Positions 1 through 10,659 of a stretch of 64,000 nucleotides of DNA are shown one piece after another. Under the pieces are notes generated by a model. That model ran no database searches. It was not told the DNA's origin and was given only the letters and a program-made list of their open reading frames with translations. Both the position numbers and the translations under genes were made by a program. Origin of the DNA: Ditylenchus dipsaci. Lineage: Eukaryota > Nematoda > Chromadorea > Rhabditida > Anguinidae. Every line of letters begins with the position of its first letter. Positions within the stretch are counted from its first letter, which is position 1. Location: the NCBI GenBank assembly GCA_004194705.1, contig SADC01000060.1:124001-188000 (forward strand). The letters are read 5' to 3'.

Positions 1-852
1 TAATTTGCTGTCAATTACTCCCCCAATTTTGCGATTTCAAGCAAATTACCATCAAAATGAAAGGGAATCAGCCAAATGATGCTCACTTAGCTTTATATTG
101 CCTAAACCTTTACCCATTTTGTTTTTTTAGACGCATTTAGTAACTTTCTGGAGTCACGATTTCATGAGGAATCAGCTAAGAATATTTTCACACCAAAATC
201 TCTGCAGAAAAACTTAGGTAGCTAGTAAAGGTTTGACTAAGGAAGACATGAGTACTTTTGACGAGTAAGATTTGGTATTATTTCGAAACTGACTTTTTTG
301 AAAATTTAATTTACATGCTTTTATACAACCGTATGCCGGAAATGCCGGTAGGAAGCAGAGCTACATTTTGAGTATAAGGTTTAAATGATCATGCGAATCA
401 ATATTCCAAAAAAAAACGTCACTTTCAAAAGAATACGAAAAAGTCTGGCATAGTCCAGGTAGAATGGCATAGAAGGGTACATGGTCCAATCTTTTTTGAG
501 TCCTCGTTTTAACTTTATACTGACTTTTTCTCTGTTTGATAGCTCAAATGAAAGCCTAGAATCTTAGCCACATTTTGGTACGCGTGACTTGTAGAAAAGG
601 TAGGAAAACATAAATCAAACCAATCAAAGAAAAACCCCCGAACGAACGAATTTTGTAAAATTTAGCAGGTCTTAGCCTGCAAATCAGTTACAGGAATTTT
701 GAAATCACGATCTAATTATTTTGTTGGATAGCCAGAGGTATGAGGATCATTTTGACTACAAACTTGTAAATTAAAGAAGATAAAAAAGGGTATGCACCCA
801 GGGGGATTTGAACCTGAGAGTTCAAAAAAATCGCATTATGATTTGCACACCC
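1..852. other. Intergenic, no gene recognised
   Basis: No reading frame or splice pattern here looks coding. At about 782-842, read on the - strand, there is a pol III B-box-like stretch (GGTTCAAATCCC) followed by a T run. It looks like a tRNA-derived remnant, since no full cloverleaf can be drawn. The region ends at the left end of an inverted-repeat transposon. Confidence 0.5.
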
Positions 853-1536
853 GGGCGGCACACTTTTGATCTACACACTTTTATCTACACACTTTTGATC
901 TACACCCTTTTGATCTACACCCTTTTGATCTACACCGAATTAAATTAATCTTTTTTGTCTCGTGAAGGACTCCTATTATTGAAAAAGTTTTTCTGTAATC
1001 CAACCTCGGTTCTGATGGATGATCCAGGCACTTGACCAAACCAAGTGGTCGACCGACTGAGTGGTATAATTTATTGTAGATCAAGATCAGAATTTGAGTG
1101 TCAGTATTCTGACCAGCGTAATTATCTTGGCTTCTTCGGATGTTGGCTTCTTTTTGTTCTTGGTTCGTCCTTGGTTCGTTCTTGGTTTTTTTCACGCGAA
1201 TTAACTTAAATTTTGCGTGCCACGGGGTTTATACTACAGTTATTTCATTCTTGGTAAAACAGCCTGATTCTGACTACCGGAATTCTTAGTTTAATATCGG
1301 CTCTATAATAACTAGTTTTGATGATCATTTTTGTTGATCTCATTAATGAGTTTTTTTCACAATGGTGTCCACTTGGTTCATGTGAGGTCCACATGGTCAA
1401 CTTTTTTTTCCATAGAAACAACTCAAACTTACAAACGTTCGATAACTTCAAAACTTTCAAATCAACTTTATCTACAGCAAATTTTATCGGTAAGCAATTA
1501 TAACATTCATCAAAGGAAGCTAACAGCAAAAAGAGG

Positions 1537-2421
1537 TTACAGTTTTTCTGTGCGAATAATTTCTTCGATTTCTTTTCAAACGACGGACATATCTTTCTGC
1601 GAGAATTTCATCTGATCCTGACGAGACAAGCAGTCCGCAAACTTGCACACGAAGGCACCGCAATCAAATTAATTGCTTTGTGTAGGGATGTCCTGCAAAC
1701 ACATTTTATTCTCAACGATTCCAAATCTATATTATACCTTTGCACAGGCACCGATCCAAAGAGATGGGTTTACCTCATCGTATCCCCCTTCCACAGCAAA
1801 TTCTTTGAGAAAGTCCCTTAACAGAATTTTTCACTACAATTGTCTACTAAAAATATCTTACTTAAGCAGGCTTAGATGCTTTTCACCATCTCCATGCATT
1901 GAGTCATAAAAATCAAGTCTACCCTTCATTAATTGACTGCCTAAACCTGACATTGTACTGAAAACCACAAAATTTTAGGATACCACTAATGACCAATGCG
2001 CTGTGGTGTGAATCGGCACGAATAAGAAGATCATGTTCAAAATATCTGCATTGATTGTCCAATGAGCACGGCTTGGGACCTTTCTTTGCAACTCCGGTAG
2101 AAGAACGAAGCGTATATCTTAAAAAAGACTTACACTTATACAGTGAACAATTGCAGTATCTTCGGCACCATTTCGTCGCGCAAACTTCGCTAGGCTAAAA
2201 GCTGTAGATAGCAGCTGATAACGTCCCCATTCAACCACTGCTCTGTTTTGAGACACTGAAGAATCCGCTCCGTTATCACAATTCCAAACTTATCTGAGCG
2301 AAGTTCATCTAGCAAATCTGCATCGTGAAGATCTGAAAATACATCAGCATACACTTCAAATCATGCAAAGCTTACCAATCGTATCGTCTAGTGTGATTAC
2401 TGCAACTGGTTCTGCAACGAC
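1537..2421 (-). CDS. Ulp1/SENP-like SUMO protease domain (peptidase family C48), transposon-borne
   Basis: This is the C-terminal catalytic domain of a cysteine protease that removes SUMO-like modifiers. Read on the - strand with short introns: 2421-2376 (AVITLDDTI), then from 2332 (ITERILQCLKTEQWLNGDVI), a block near 1985-2060 (FVPIHTTAHWSLV, catalytic His), a block near 1861-1900 (DFYDSMHGDGEKHLSLLK, catalytic Asp), then from about 1691 (IPTQSN then FDCGAFVCKFADCLSR, oxyanion Gln and catalytic Cys), ending KEIEEIIRTEKL and a stop at 1537-1539. All four family signature positions are present in order. Three or four one-base breaks and one in-frame stop (between QSN and FDCGAF) interrupt it, so it is either decayed or affected by sequence errors. 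The N-terminus beyond 2421 was not found. Its position between inverted ends at 853 and 3075 makes it transposon cargo. Confidence 0.75.
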
Positions 2422-2737
2422 CTAAGTACTACTAACAGGGTATCCATCCACCTATTCATCGACCTAAACTATTTGAGCATTTGGGTAAACACTTATATAA
2501 CTAACTGAGTGCATATCACTAAATGGTAACACCACTTGGGCACTTCCACTTGAGTAGCCTAGATGTTCAGATATCCACTACCTGAAATTTCGGTTCAATG
2601 CATGGATCATCCAGTAGAAACATTTCAGAAAAACATTTTAAATAATAAGAGTCCTTCACGAGACAAAAAAAATGATTTAAATTCGGTGTAGATCAAAAGG
2701 GTGTAGATCAAAAGTGTTGTAGATCAAAAGTGCTGTA

Positions 2738-3008
2738 CCGTATTTCTCGATTAGAAGGCCCTCTCTATTAGAAGCCCTCTCTAATAGAAGGCCCCTCTCT
2801 AAGAAGGCCCCCTTGAGGACCTATATATCAGCCTAGAAAAAGAAATTCGCAAATCTGTTTTTCGCGTTTCTTAGTTAACACGAGCTTACCTGATTCACTT
2901 TTAAAATTTTGGTTGAGCACGCAAAAATCTCAAAATCGACCCAAATTTTTTCCGACTTTTTTAGGGTTGAAAAATAGAGGCCCGGGCCTTCTAATAGAGA
3001 ATATACGG
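2738..3008. mobile_element. TA-flanked MITE nested in the right arm of the 853-3075 element
   Basis: Ends CCGTATTTCTCGATTAGAAG and its near complement (cttctaatagagaatatacgg), flanked by TA (2736-2737 and 3009-3010). Removing it rejoins the gtagatcaaaag iteron array of the host element. The same terminal family occurs at 47706-47948 and, degenerate, at about 41224-41557. Confidence 0.75.
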
Positions 3009-3075
3009 TAGATCAAAAGGGTGTAGATCAAAAGTGTGTAGATCAAAAGTGTGTAGATCAAAACGCTAGAGCCGC

Positions 3076-3645
3076 AACACCCTTTAATAAAATTGAAAAA
3101 GGTTGCCAGTTGATAGTTGCCAGTTGGATTGGTTGCCAGTTGATATTTTACCGTGAATTAGTCGGAAAAAAAGTATTTAGTCGGAGAAAAAAGTGTTTTA
3201 GTCGGAAATAAAATTAGTCGGAAAAAAGTGTTTTAGTCGGAGAAAATAGTATTGTCCGTTCGTTCTGCCATTCTTCAATTTTGCCAAGTTTTGTTTTTGC
3301 CAAATGTATCCTAGCCTAACCGATGCTGCTCATTCTAAAAAAAATAAAAGGCGCCGAAATTTACGTTTAAAATTCCTATAATCAAACTATTGCTGCACAT
3401 TTATGGAAATAAATGCCATACAGTGTTTGATAGTATTTGATTTCGGACTTTTGGTTAAAAAAATAAGGGCTGCGCATTGCAGTGGCTTCATTACTTAAAA
3501 AGTTGAAATAAAAGTTAAGTAGTCAGAATTTCTAGTCGAGTGCTCGCGAACTTTGACTCTATCATTTTTTCATAAAATTTTGACTTGTACGTTAGTTTGC
3601 TTTTTAGAATCGTTTATCTCTACGCTTATCTATTCATACAAGCTG
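3076..3645. repeat. Short tandem repeats upstream of the SAS-6-like gene
   Basis: Copies of ggttgccagttgata at about 3100-3150 are followed by several copies of an agtcggaaaaaa-type unit at about 3158-3250. They resemble the iteron ends of other elements in the window, but no matching opposite arm was found. The rest, up to the putative gene start, shows nothing recognisable; promoter elements could not be picked out. Confidence 0.5.
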
Positions 3646-6129
3646 ATGTCTAAGGAGAAGGTTTTCGATGAGGAAATCAGCGCCTGTATTAATACTTCCG
3701 CTAGTGATTCTTTGTGCAGGTAAGCATTTGAATAACTATTTCAAAATCTGTTTGATTAATTATCCACTTTTTAGTGCTACAACATCTCTAAAAAAATCAT
3801 GCTGAGAATAACCACCGATTCTGGAGACATACAAAAGGCAAACATTTTGTCTTTAAAGGCCATGGCCACGCATTCTGGATTGACCCCCGCCAATTCAAAA
3901 AATTTCGCCTAATCATTGAACTTCTGTACGGATTTTCCAGCTTGTTTTCTAACAAAACAAGGCCTAGAATTTTATTTTAGGTAAAGTTGTGTTAGAACAA
4001 GTGAAACAATCCGTACAGAAGATCAATGACTAGGAAATTTTTTGAATTGGCGGGGGACAACTGTTGTCGGAGACGGCAAGTGTACACGACTATTTCCCGC
4101 CGTCAATTTCTGCCGGCAATTTTCCACCGCGACGATTTTCCGCCGAACAATTTCCGCCGTCAATTTTCCGCCGATATTTCACCGCGAAGAAAATTTCACC
4201 TCATATTTTTTACCCTGTTTTGGTAACTGAAGCTGGGCAAAAACAGCCTCTAAATGCATTTTGATCATGAGTCTTGATCGGAATCATGTCTAAGGTAAGT
4301 GTGTGCGCCCATCTCTAACTCTCAAGCCCCCTGCGCCTCTTCGGGGGCGCAGGTTGCTTGGGGCTTGGAGTTGAGATGCGCAAACCCTCAACTCCAACAT
4401 ACCTTAGACACAAATCACTCTAAAGTGACTCTGGATGCATTAAAAATTTATGCATACCAGAGTGCTTTATGCGGTAGGCCCAGTTAACCAAACTGCGTTC
4501 AAATCTCATCTTTTCGGGTCTTCAAGTACCAAAAACATGGCGGCGGAAAATTGACGGCAGAAAATTGGTCGGCGGAAAATTTGTCGGCGGAAAACTGTCG
4601 GCAAAAAATTGACCGCTACCGAGACGGCAATGGTACTTTAAATAGCAATTAATTTCGTCTTTCAACTATCAATCGCGACTGTCATTTTCAGGGGTTCGAG
4701 GTGGAAATCTACGATGAGCAAAACGTCGACTTTCTCTACCATGGTGCTTTTTCCCATTCAAGGTTCAATGATCTGAAACAGCGACAGCACTTCACATTCA
4801 GCATAGATCAAGCACCCAAGAAAATAGTCTCATTCGTCAAAGATTTGCGCCAAGACAACATGAAGTTCATTAATTGCACGCTGTCGGAACATGCTGACAA
4901 AACAAGAGTTCCTGCAAGTGGGTTTGAAATTTTGGTTGAGCCTGATTTTAGTTAAGCGCGCATGCTTGCTTATTAGATTCGAACTGGTTACTCGCAGTGA
5001 TTTCAAGGATATGTGCATGATGTCTCTGGAATTGAAGAGGTTCAAGGAGACCAACTAAAACGCCATCTAATACAGTTCATCGAGAAGTACAAGGTTGGAG
5101 TAATCTGTGTAAACATGTCTAACTTATGCACTTTATAGCAACGTTGCGAAGAAATCCCATTGGTCAAAAAGCAATTTGAGAATCTTCAAAACGTGAGTTT
5201 TAGCAATGGTGCTTTCTAGTTAGTTTAATCATATCCTCTTGGGAGTACAAAAGAACGCGCGAAGAACTTAGGGTTCACAAAGAGCAATCGCTCTTATGAT
5301 CCAAGAATTACACGATAAGAATGATGAGGTCACACTTTCATTTGGGTTTGTTTAATGATGTGGTCGTATTTTAGTTGATGGATGAGGTGAGAAACAGGGC
5401 AGCTGAAGCTAAACACGCTAGTGAAGAAGCGGAAACCCTAGAGGCTGATTTGAGGGTCTGTTTGATATTTTCTCCATTTGTTGTTTTCATTTTAAATATT
5501 TAGTCGTGTCAGCTTCCTACAAAAGTCAGCTAGCGGAACTGCAGGAAATCACTGACGACAATCAGAAATTTGTGGAAGATGTACGTCGTCATTTGTGTAT
5601 TTGCAAAGTTTTGTTTATTATCTGTTATTTTCAGCTGGAACAATGTGAGAGCGAATGTGCCGCACTGCAAGAACAGCTGAAAGAAAGTATTAATCAGCAA
5701 AACGAATTTCGCAGGTTGTATAAGGCTGCGGATGCCCAACTAAAGTCATGCAAGGGTAGTTCTGATCATTACAAAAAAGGTACTGAATTTGCCGTATTGA
5801 AAGCATTACAATCTTTACTTTTAGCTAGCAACTAGTGAGAGTCGCTGTCAGTTATTGGAGGAAGAAGTTCAGAGGTGCCAAGAATTGCTTAAGTCTCAGA
5901 GCCGCGAGTTGAAAGAAGTGAACGCGAGAACGATGTCTTGAAGGCGGAAAAATCGCAGCTAAGCATTGAGGTTTGTTTCCTGGATTTTAATAACTTGTAA
6001 GCAAAGGTTTGTAGATTTGTAGATGGAAGGTTTGAAAACTCATGCCGATCTGCTCTCCACCAGATGAACGAAATCCAACAGAAGAAAGCATCCGCATTAA
6101 GGGTTCGACTGTTCAAGCAGCAACAGTAA
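3646..6129 (+). CDS. SAS-6-like centriole assembly protein (head domain plus coiled coil)
   Basis: SAS-6 forms the ninefold cartwheel of centrioles. The exon 4692-4921 encodes EIYDEQNVDFLYH, SRFNDLKQRQHFTFSI and a following helix, matching the SAS-6 head pattern (D-x2-D-x-FLY, then F-x2-LK-x2-Q). It splices through a 55-nt intron to 4977 (FELVTRSDFKDMCMMSLEL), the last head strand. Later exons (about 5139-5189, 5251-5327, 5375-5456, 5505-5580, 5635-5755, 5826-5968, 6011-6129) encode a long coiled coil ending in a stop at 6127-6129. A probable earlier exon at 3774-3850 reads MLRITTDSGDIQKAN. An ATG at 3646 with a clean donor at 3720 is a candidate start, but its phase does not join the next exon. 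One-base frame breaks lie near 5040, 5290, 5925 and 6060. The total of about 330 residues is shorter than vertebrate SAS-6. Intron 2 is enlarged by nested transposons. Confidence 0.6.
4080..4620. mobile_element. Iteron-ended foldback element flanked by a GAGACGGCAA direct repeat
   Basis: Inverted arrays of a ttttccgccgacaa-type unit occupy about 4095-4200 and 4540-4615. The whole is flanked by the same 10 bases, GAGACGGCAA, at 4070-4079 and 4621-4630, consistent with a target duplication. A hairpin repeat (about 4275-4500) sits in the middle. The arms diverge, so the exact terminus is uncertain. Confidence 0.6.
4275..4500. repeat. Two-hairpin dispersed repeat with B-box-like tail (copy 1)
   Basis: The first hairpin runs from gtctaaggtaagtg through ctctcaagccccctgcg, a short loop near 4338, and the complement ending ccttagac. 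A second, smaller hairpin follows (ctctggatgcat / atgcataccagag), then a tail containing gttcaaatctcatctttt. Further copies lie near 11270-11455, 27900-28045, 53490-53590 (hairpin part only) and 63590-63820. The B-box-like tail suggests a pol III origin, but no A box is clear. Confidence 0.6.
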
Positions 6130-6191
6130 TAAAGAGATCCACCCTGCCGTTGTATACTCATCATCCTGATTGCCTAGTCGATTAACTTTAG

Positions 6192-6197
6192 AATAAA
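6192..6197 (+). promoter_or_regulatory. Putative poly(A) signal of the SAS-6-like gene
   Basis: AATAAA lies 63 bases after the TAA stop at 6127-6129, followed by a T-rich stretch (cttttctcgaatttgttctttag). Position and context fit a 3' end signal for the upstream gene. Confidence 0.5.
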
Positions 6198-7035
6198 GCT
6201 CTTTTCTCGAATTTGTTCTTTAGTCTGAAAACCAGCCGTTTGTAAAAAGATTCCTCGTTGGGGTAAGATTTTGTTACACAAAATTTCTGGTGTCCGAAGT
6301 ATACCTTCAGTGCGCATAGACGAATTTTTTTGCCAAAAGATGATCTTTTGGATAAATGCTCTTCACCGGGTAGAACGACATAAAAAAATATTGAGCATGT
6401 GCTGGGTAATTACATTAGTGTTAAAGTTGAAGACACTACAGATTAGTAATTTTTTCTAATGTACGGATACACTTGACAAGCCTTTTAAACTAAATGCGTG
6501 CAACCATTTAAAAGCAATCTGCGTTGATCACAATTAGCCTTGGGCTAAGTAGGGCTAAGTAGAATTCTTCTTTGAGTTTTTATTTAATTTCGAATTGAAT
6601 TTATCGAGTAGTACTTATCAGTGTAATTTTGACTATTTTACCAATTCTGAGATCGACCACCTAGTTTTTACCGTTCAGTCTACTTGATTATCCTAATTCA
6701 TCCCTACTCATATAAGATCTATGTAAAAAACGGCACCGGACAAAAAAGTTTTAAAAATATTTGTCGCGCGACAGAAAAGACTTTTTCCTTTTTTGTCGTT
6801 TATGTTTTGTCGCGCGACAAAAAGATTTTATATATTTTGTCGCGCAACAAAAAAGACTTTTTATCGGTGAATTCGGCTGTTTCGCCGAATCTACCAAATA
6901 AAAAAGTCTTTTTCGTCGCGCGACAAAACATGTTAAAAAAATGTTTGTCGCACGACAAATATTTTAAAAAACGTCTTTGTCGCGCGACAAATACTTCACA
7001 GCCTTTCAAAATTTGAATTTCTTGTAGTTCAACTC
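6198..7035. repeat. Spacer with a palindromic gtcgcgcgac array
   Basis: About 6750-7000 contains repeated self-complementary units (gtcgcgcgacaaaa and variants) arranged as an inverted repeat around a short core with attcggctgtttcgccgaat (6870-6889). A related core (attcggttgtttcgcccgaat) flanked by cgcgcgacat and gtcgcgctt recurs at about 21745-21835. This marks a dispersed foldback family. No gene is visible in the remainder. Confidence 0.6.
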
Positions 7036-9362
7036 GGGCATTACTTTTTTGCCGCAAATATACTTTTTTTTGCCGCAATATACTTTTTTTTGCCGCAAAT
7101 CTGCTTTTGCCGCAAATATCACTTTTTGCCGCAAATTTTCACTTTTCTGCCGCAAATCTGCTTTTGCCGCAATTACTTCTTTTTTGCCGCAAATTTTCAC
7201 TTTTCTGCCGCAGATTTTCACTTTTTCCGCAAATTGAGATTTTTACAGTTGTCAAATGCCTTTATTTTATATCTGTCTTTTTAGCAACCGCAGGTGTAAT
7301 GTCAGCTACTGTACGACACAGTTCTCTAGGTGTTCCAGGTAGCAAACGAGGGGCTGCTACGGTCTATGTGCGTGAGAGAGAATTCGCCAACGAAAGAGAT
7401 TCAATCAGTGGTTTAAGGATGAGAAAGTCAACTGGAGAAAGTAAGCAATTTTTTTTTATTCATAATTTTGCGCATATTTATTCAATTAAGTCCGCATACG
7501 AGAGATCTGAGCGCCAACAAGACAGAGGAATATCAGTGCCGATATGCTCGTATGAAAAATTATCGATGCAGTATCAAGCTCCGAGTCCTTTATCCGCAGG
7601 ATAACTTCAAGTTTGATGATGGTATAACAAGGTCAACTGTAAAGTGTAATTTAAGGTGATCGTAAAGCAAAGCAAAAGTAGCCATGATCAGTGCCGGTGA
7701 GTCAGCCGAAGCTTTCGACCAAACAAAGAATTGATGAAACAAGAATTGATTCGACTGCTCTGATTATACAAGGGAAAATACAGGTTTTTTTTAATTTTTT
7801 GGTTAGGGATGACCGTAATGTTCAAAGAAAACACGCCGTATGGGAAATGATCCGCTGCCGTTCTTTCAAACAGATTAACAGTTTCAAGTACCGCCAAAGA
7901 AAGAAGGGATAATACTTTCCATCGAACAGCTAAAAACCTATGCCGAGCAAATTCAAGAGTTCTGAAGAGGATGACGACAAGTTTGGTCTGCGCATTCGCA
8001 TCGTCAATTATTGACCAAAAGCAGGTGTTTTGCATAACTGGACTACGCAAAAAACTCAGACGAATGCAGCATCTTTCCAAAGTAATTCAAAGTGGATGTA
8101 CTTACAAGTTGAATTGGCACGGCTTTCCAGTTATGGTAAAACTCTTTGACCTGCCTTGTTGCTTTATTAATTAACTTCAGGTCTGTGGATTTCGAAGCAA
8201 TTTCAGCTCTGAATTTATATCCCTGAAATTATTATGGTGACGGAGACACAACGATTCCGCAGGTTGCTAATTTTGATTTTGTTTTTTGCTCATAGCATTT
8301 TCAGCAGCGAAGAACGTCTGGATGCTGATTAAGCGAGCTATGTGCTATGCGCATGTGAAAATGACTTGAAGAAGAAGTTGCAGCCAAAGTTATGACTTGG
8401 TTTGTATTTGAGTTCCCTTTTACAAACACTCATACTGATTTGCATTAAGAGTGAAGAGGAACTAGGCTTGATGTACAATGAGCTACAAAACAACTCTTTT
8501 GTTGACTGGAAGCGCTACGAACTGATCCGTCACAGCATTCGAATTGTTCGTCCATCTACGATCTGGCTCGGTTATTGGTCATGTGCGCAACGGAAAACTG
8601 TGCTATCGCCTGAGCAAAGAGAATCTGCTTCAGAGAAAAGAAAATGGGCCGTCAAAATTAGCATCCAGAGCCTGTCATTTAGTTAAAATTCGTTTTTTGT
8701 TATGATAAATTCTCCGTTGTTGTTAATGTCGTTGGCTTTTCAAATAAACATCAGAATGCTTTTCTGTAGCTTTGGGCAAAAGCAGTCTAGTAGTTGTAAG
8801 AGATAATTTTTTATTGACATACCCTATACCTCTACCAATACACCATGGAGAATTGATGTTCAACCCCTGAAAAATTCAGAAAGTGTTAAAAGGACGGCTT
8901 AACAGTAAAATGGTAGCTGATAAAATGAGTAAGAGGATTATTAGAGGGTGAGGATTGAAAAAAATTACGCGGTATATAATTTTCAAGCAGGGCTCCCAAG
9001 TTTTTCCGTCAATATCGAAGCAAACTCAATATCACATCCAAGACCACTAACAAGGCCTCCATATATATGAAGAAAATTTGCAGCAGAAGCAAATCTGCGG
9101 CAGAAAAGTGAAAATTTGCGGCAGAAAAGTGTATATTTGCGGCAAAAAAGTGAAAATCTGCGGCAAAAAAGTGAAAATCTGCGGCAGAAAAGTGAAAATT
9201 TGCGGAAAAAAGAAGTATATTTGCGGCAAAAGCAGATTTGCGGCAGAAAAAGTGAAAATTGCGGCGAAAAAGTGTATATTTGCGGCAAAAGCAGATTTGC
9301 GGCAAAAAAAAGTATATTTGCGGCAAAAAAAAGTATATTTGCGGCAAAAAAAAGTAATGCCC
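7036..9362. mobile_element. Iteron-TIR Mutator-like element (MULE)
   Basis: Both ends begin GGGCATTACTTTTTTGCCGC (the right end nearly identical as complement at 9362). They continue as arrays of a tttttgccgcaaatatac-type unit: 7041-7235 on the left, about 9080-9355 on the right. The flanks share CAACTC (7030-7035, 9363-9368). MULEs normally duplicate 8-11 bp, so this duplication is eroded or shortened by an indel. The interior carries a broken transposase with MULE signatures. The GCCGCAAA iteron recurs in altered form in the 61441-62189 family. Confidence 0.75.
7290..8690 (+). pseudogene. Decayed MULE transposase with FLYWCH-like zinc finger
   Basis: No single frame is long. One segment (about 7520-7620) reads TEEYQCRYARMKNYRC, a FLYWCH-finger-like Cys pattern typical of the N-terminal DNA-binding part of many animal MULE transposases. 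A later one (about 8010-8135) reads YKLNWHGFPVM, matching the conserved D-x-T-Y-K-x2-WHGFP block at the start of the MULE catalytic core, here with the Asp position changed (GCTYKL). Possible introns with GT-AG ends separate the blocks (7441-7490, 8136-8180). Stops and frame breaks are frequent beyond 8180 and the catalytic DDE triad cannot be traced. Its place between inverted ends supports the call; the family is inferred from two short motifs. Confidence 0.5.
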
Positions 9363-10376
9363 CAACTCAAACAAAACGCCAAGAATTAAGTTGCCGTTTT
9401 TACGCGCTTTTTAAATTTTTTGTCTTTTCTTCACTGAATGTACTGTTTTTTTGCAAAAGCAAGGGTCTTTTACTCCAAAAGATCTTTTGTTTAGAAATTT
9501 CATCGTACGCCTTTTAAGCCTAGTGTCAATGACTGAGAGGAATTCAATGTTTTTAACGCGGGAAGGGCTGTGAACCTTGTTTTGTTCATACATCACTCTA
9601 ATGATTGAATGGCCGAGTGAAAGGCAGAGTGAGAGGAAACGCATTTTTATCAGAGTTTTTTCAGAGATTTGTGGCTGGAAAAATTTTATTGGGTAGCCCT
9701 GAATCTTAGCTACAAAATGTGACCAAACGAAAAAAATTGTATGAACAAAACAAAGTTTACAGCCTTCACGCGTTAAAAACCATGGAATTTCTCTCCGTCA
9801 TTGGACACTAGGCTTTAAAATCTTGTTTGTCCGTAACATGAGTTCCTATTAGACTGAATCAGGAACTTTTTTTAATTTTTTGGTGAAAAAATAGACTTTG
9901 AAAAATATTGGTATTGGGAAATATTTGAGGTCCACAACTTTGAAACATTGGTATTGGGTCTAGAGAGAACCAAAAAATATCAGTATTGGTATTAGGCAAA
10001 TGCAAACGCCCATCTCTAGTTACGAACGTTTATCAGCTTCATTTAAAACTTCAACACCTCAAACATCACAAATCAAGATTTTTGCCATTTCACAATTGGT
10101 TAAAAATTGCAAAAACACTAAAAATTATAGGTATTTTAACCGAAAAAAGAGAAGGGATCTAAATCTCATTCACTATGACATAATTCTGACAATCCACTTG
10201 ACTACATCACCTGATAACAAGAAAAAGTAAGAATCCGATACAAAAATTCATATAAATACGTTTATTCAGAACAACTTATGAGAAAGACAAAAAACAAGTG
10301 GTTCTTAGAAGAACCTTTGGAGTAGCTGTAACGAGTATGACTGTGTAACGATTGTGTTGCAATTTCTTCCAAAGCC
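9363..10376. repeat. Intergenic stretch with a 310-bp foldback at about 9510-9820
   Basis: Arms of about 85 bp (ttttaagcctagtgtcaatg at 9513, its complement ending near 9818; also ttttgttcatac / gtatgaacaaaac) surround a centre near 9660. This is a typical foldback MITE. The remainder shows nothing coding. Confidence 0.55.
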
Positions 10377-10659
10377 TCAAGCATGAAATTGACCACGAAG
10401 ACGACGAGCCAGCTGAAGGTCCTTGCACATGACGGTGACCCGCTTGGCATGGACGGCGCACAAATTGCTGTTTTCGAAGAAGCATGTCAACTACATTTCC
10501 ATGGAGCAGCAAATTAGTCGACTATTGATAGCGGAGCATCTCACGAAGAGCAACAGTGCCAGGACAATAGCGACGCGCCTTCTCGCTTCCGGCACGAGCA
10601 TGTCTTGACACCTACAGACTTTTCGGAGCTTTTCCGGCCACAGTCTTATGCGCAGTTTG
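10377..10659 (-). pseudogene. Histone H3 / CENP-A-like copy with deleted core helices
   Basis: On the - strand, acceptor-like tttactttag precedes QTAHKTVAGKAPK, resembling the H3 N-tail KQTARKSTGGKAPRK. It continues with ARRYCPGTVALREMLRYQ (H3 alpha-N region), then STNLL, and after a gap equal to about 40 missing H3 residues resumes with [15 protein letters not shown] and [12 protein letters not shown], ending QFHA and a stop at 10377-10379. Helix 1, loop 1 and most of helix 2 are absent, and three frame changes and an in-frame stop separate the blocks. Tail substitutions (H for R8, T-V for S-T) and a C-terminus other than RGERA make a divergent H3 or centromeric variant more likely than canonical H3. 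Probably non-functional unless the gap is an assembly artefact. Confidence 0.65.

Larger units (their letters stand above)
853..3075. mobile_element. Iteron-TIR DNA transposon carrying an Ulp1-type protease gene
   Basis: The ends are inverted: 855 onward begins GCGGCAC and continues into copies of CTTTTGATCTACAC; 3075 backward begins GCGGCTC and continues into the same unit. The match extends past the iterons through a shared block (ccttcacgagaca and its complement near 957 and 2653), so each arm is about 150-190 bp. Flanks share ACACCC (about 845-852 and 3077-3082), a probable decayed target duplication. The interior holds a spliced Ulp1/SENP peptidase on the - strand. A 271-bp TA-flanked MITE (2738-3008) interrupts the right arm. 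No transposase was recognised, so the superfamily is open: ULP1 genes are known as cargo of plant Mutator-like elements, and an affinity to KDZ-type elements is also possible. Confidence 0.7.
3853..4640. mobile_element. TTAA-type palindromic MITE (copy 1) interrupted by another element
   Basis: The left arm (TTTAAAGGCCATGGCC, then cccccgccaattcaaaaaat) and the right arm (ttttttgaattggcggggg, about 4040-4056, resuming after 4620 to CTTTAAA) are near complements around a shared core. Related copies lie at about 38832-39200, 45060-45230 and 54170-54370. It sits in an intron of the SAS-6-like gene, and the 4080-4620 element is inserted in its right arm. Confidence 0.55.

Noticed and set aside
782..842. 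Possible tRNA on the - strand (ggttcaaatccc)
   Set aside because: Only the T-arm-like part is credible; no A box and no cloverleaf.
9047..9382. Overlapping Cys/Phe/Pro-rich reading frames in several phases at both ends of the 7036-9362 element
   Set aside because: They are translations of the gccgcaaatatac-type iteron array; all frames of both strands stay open because the unit lacks stops.
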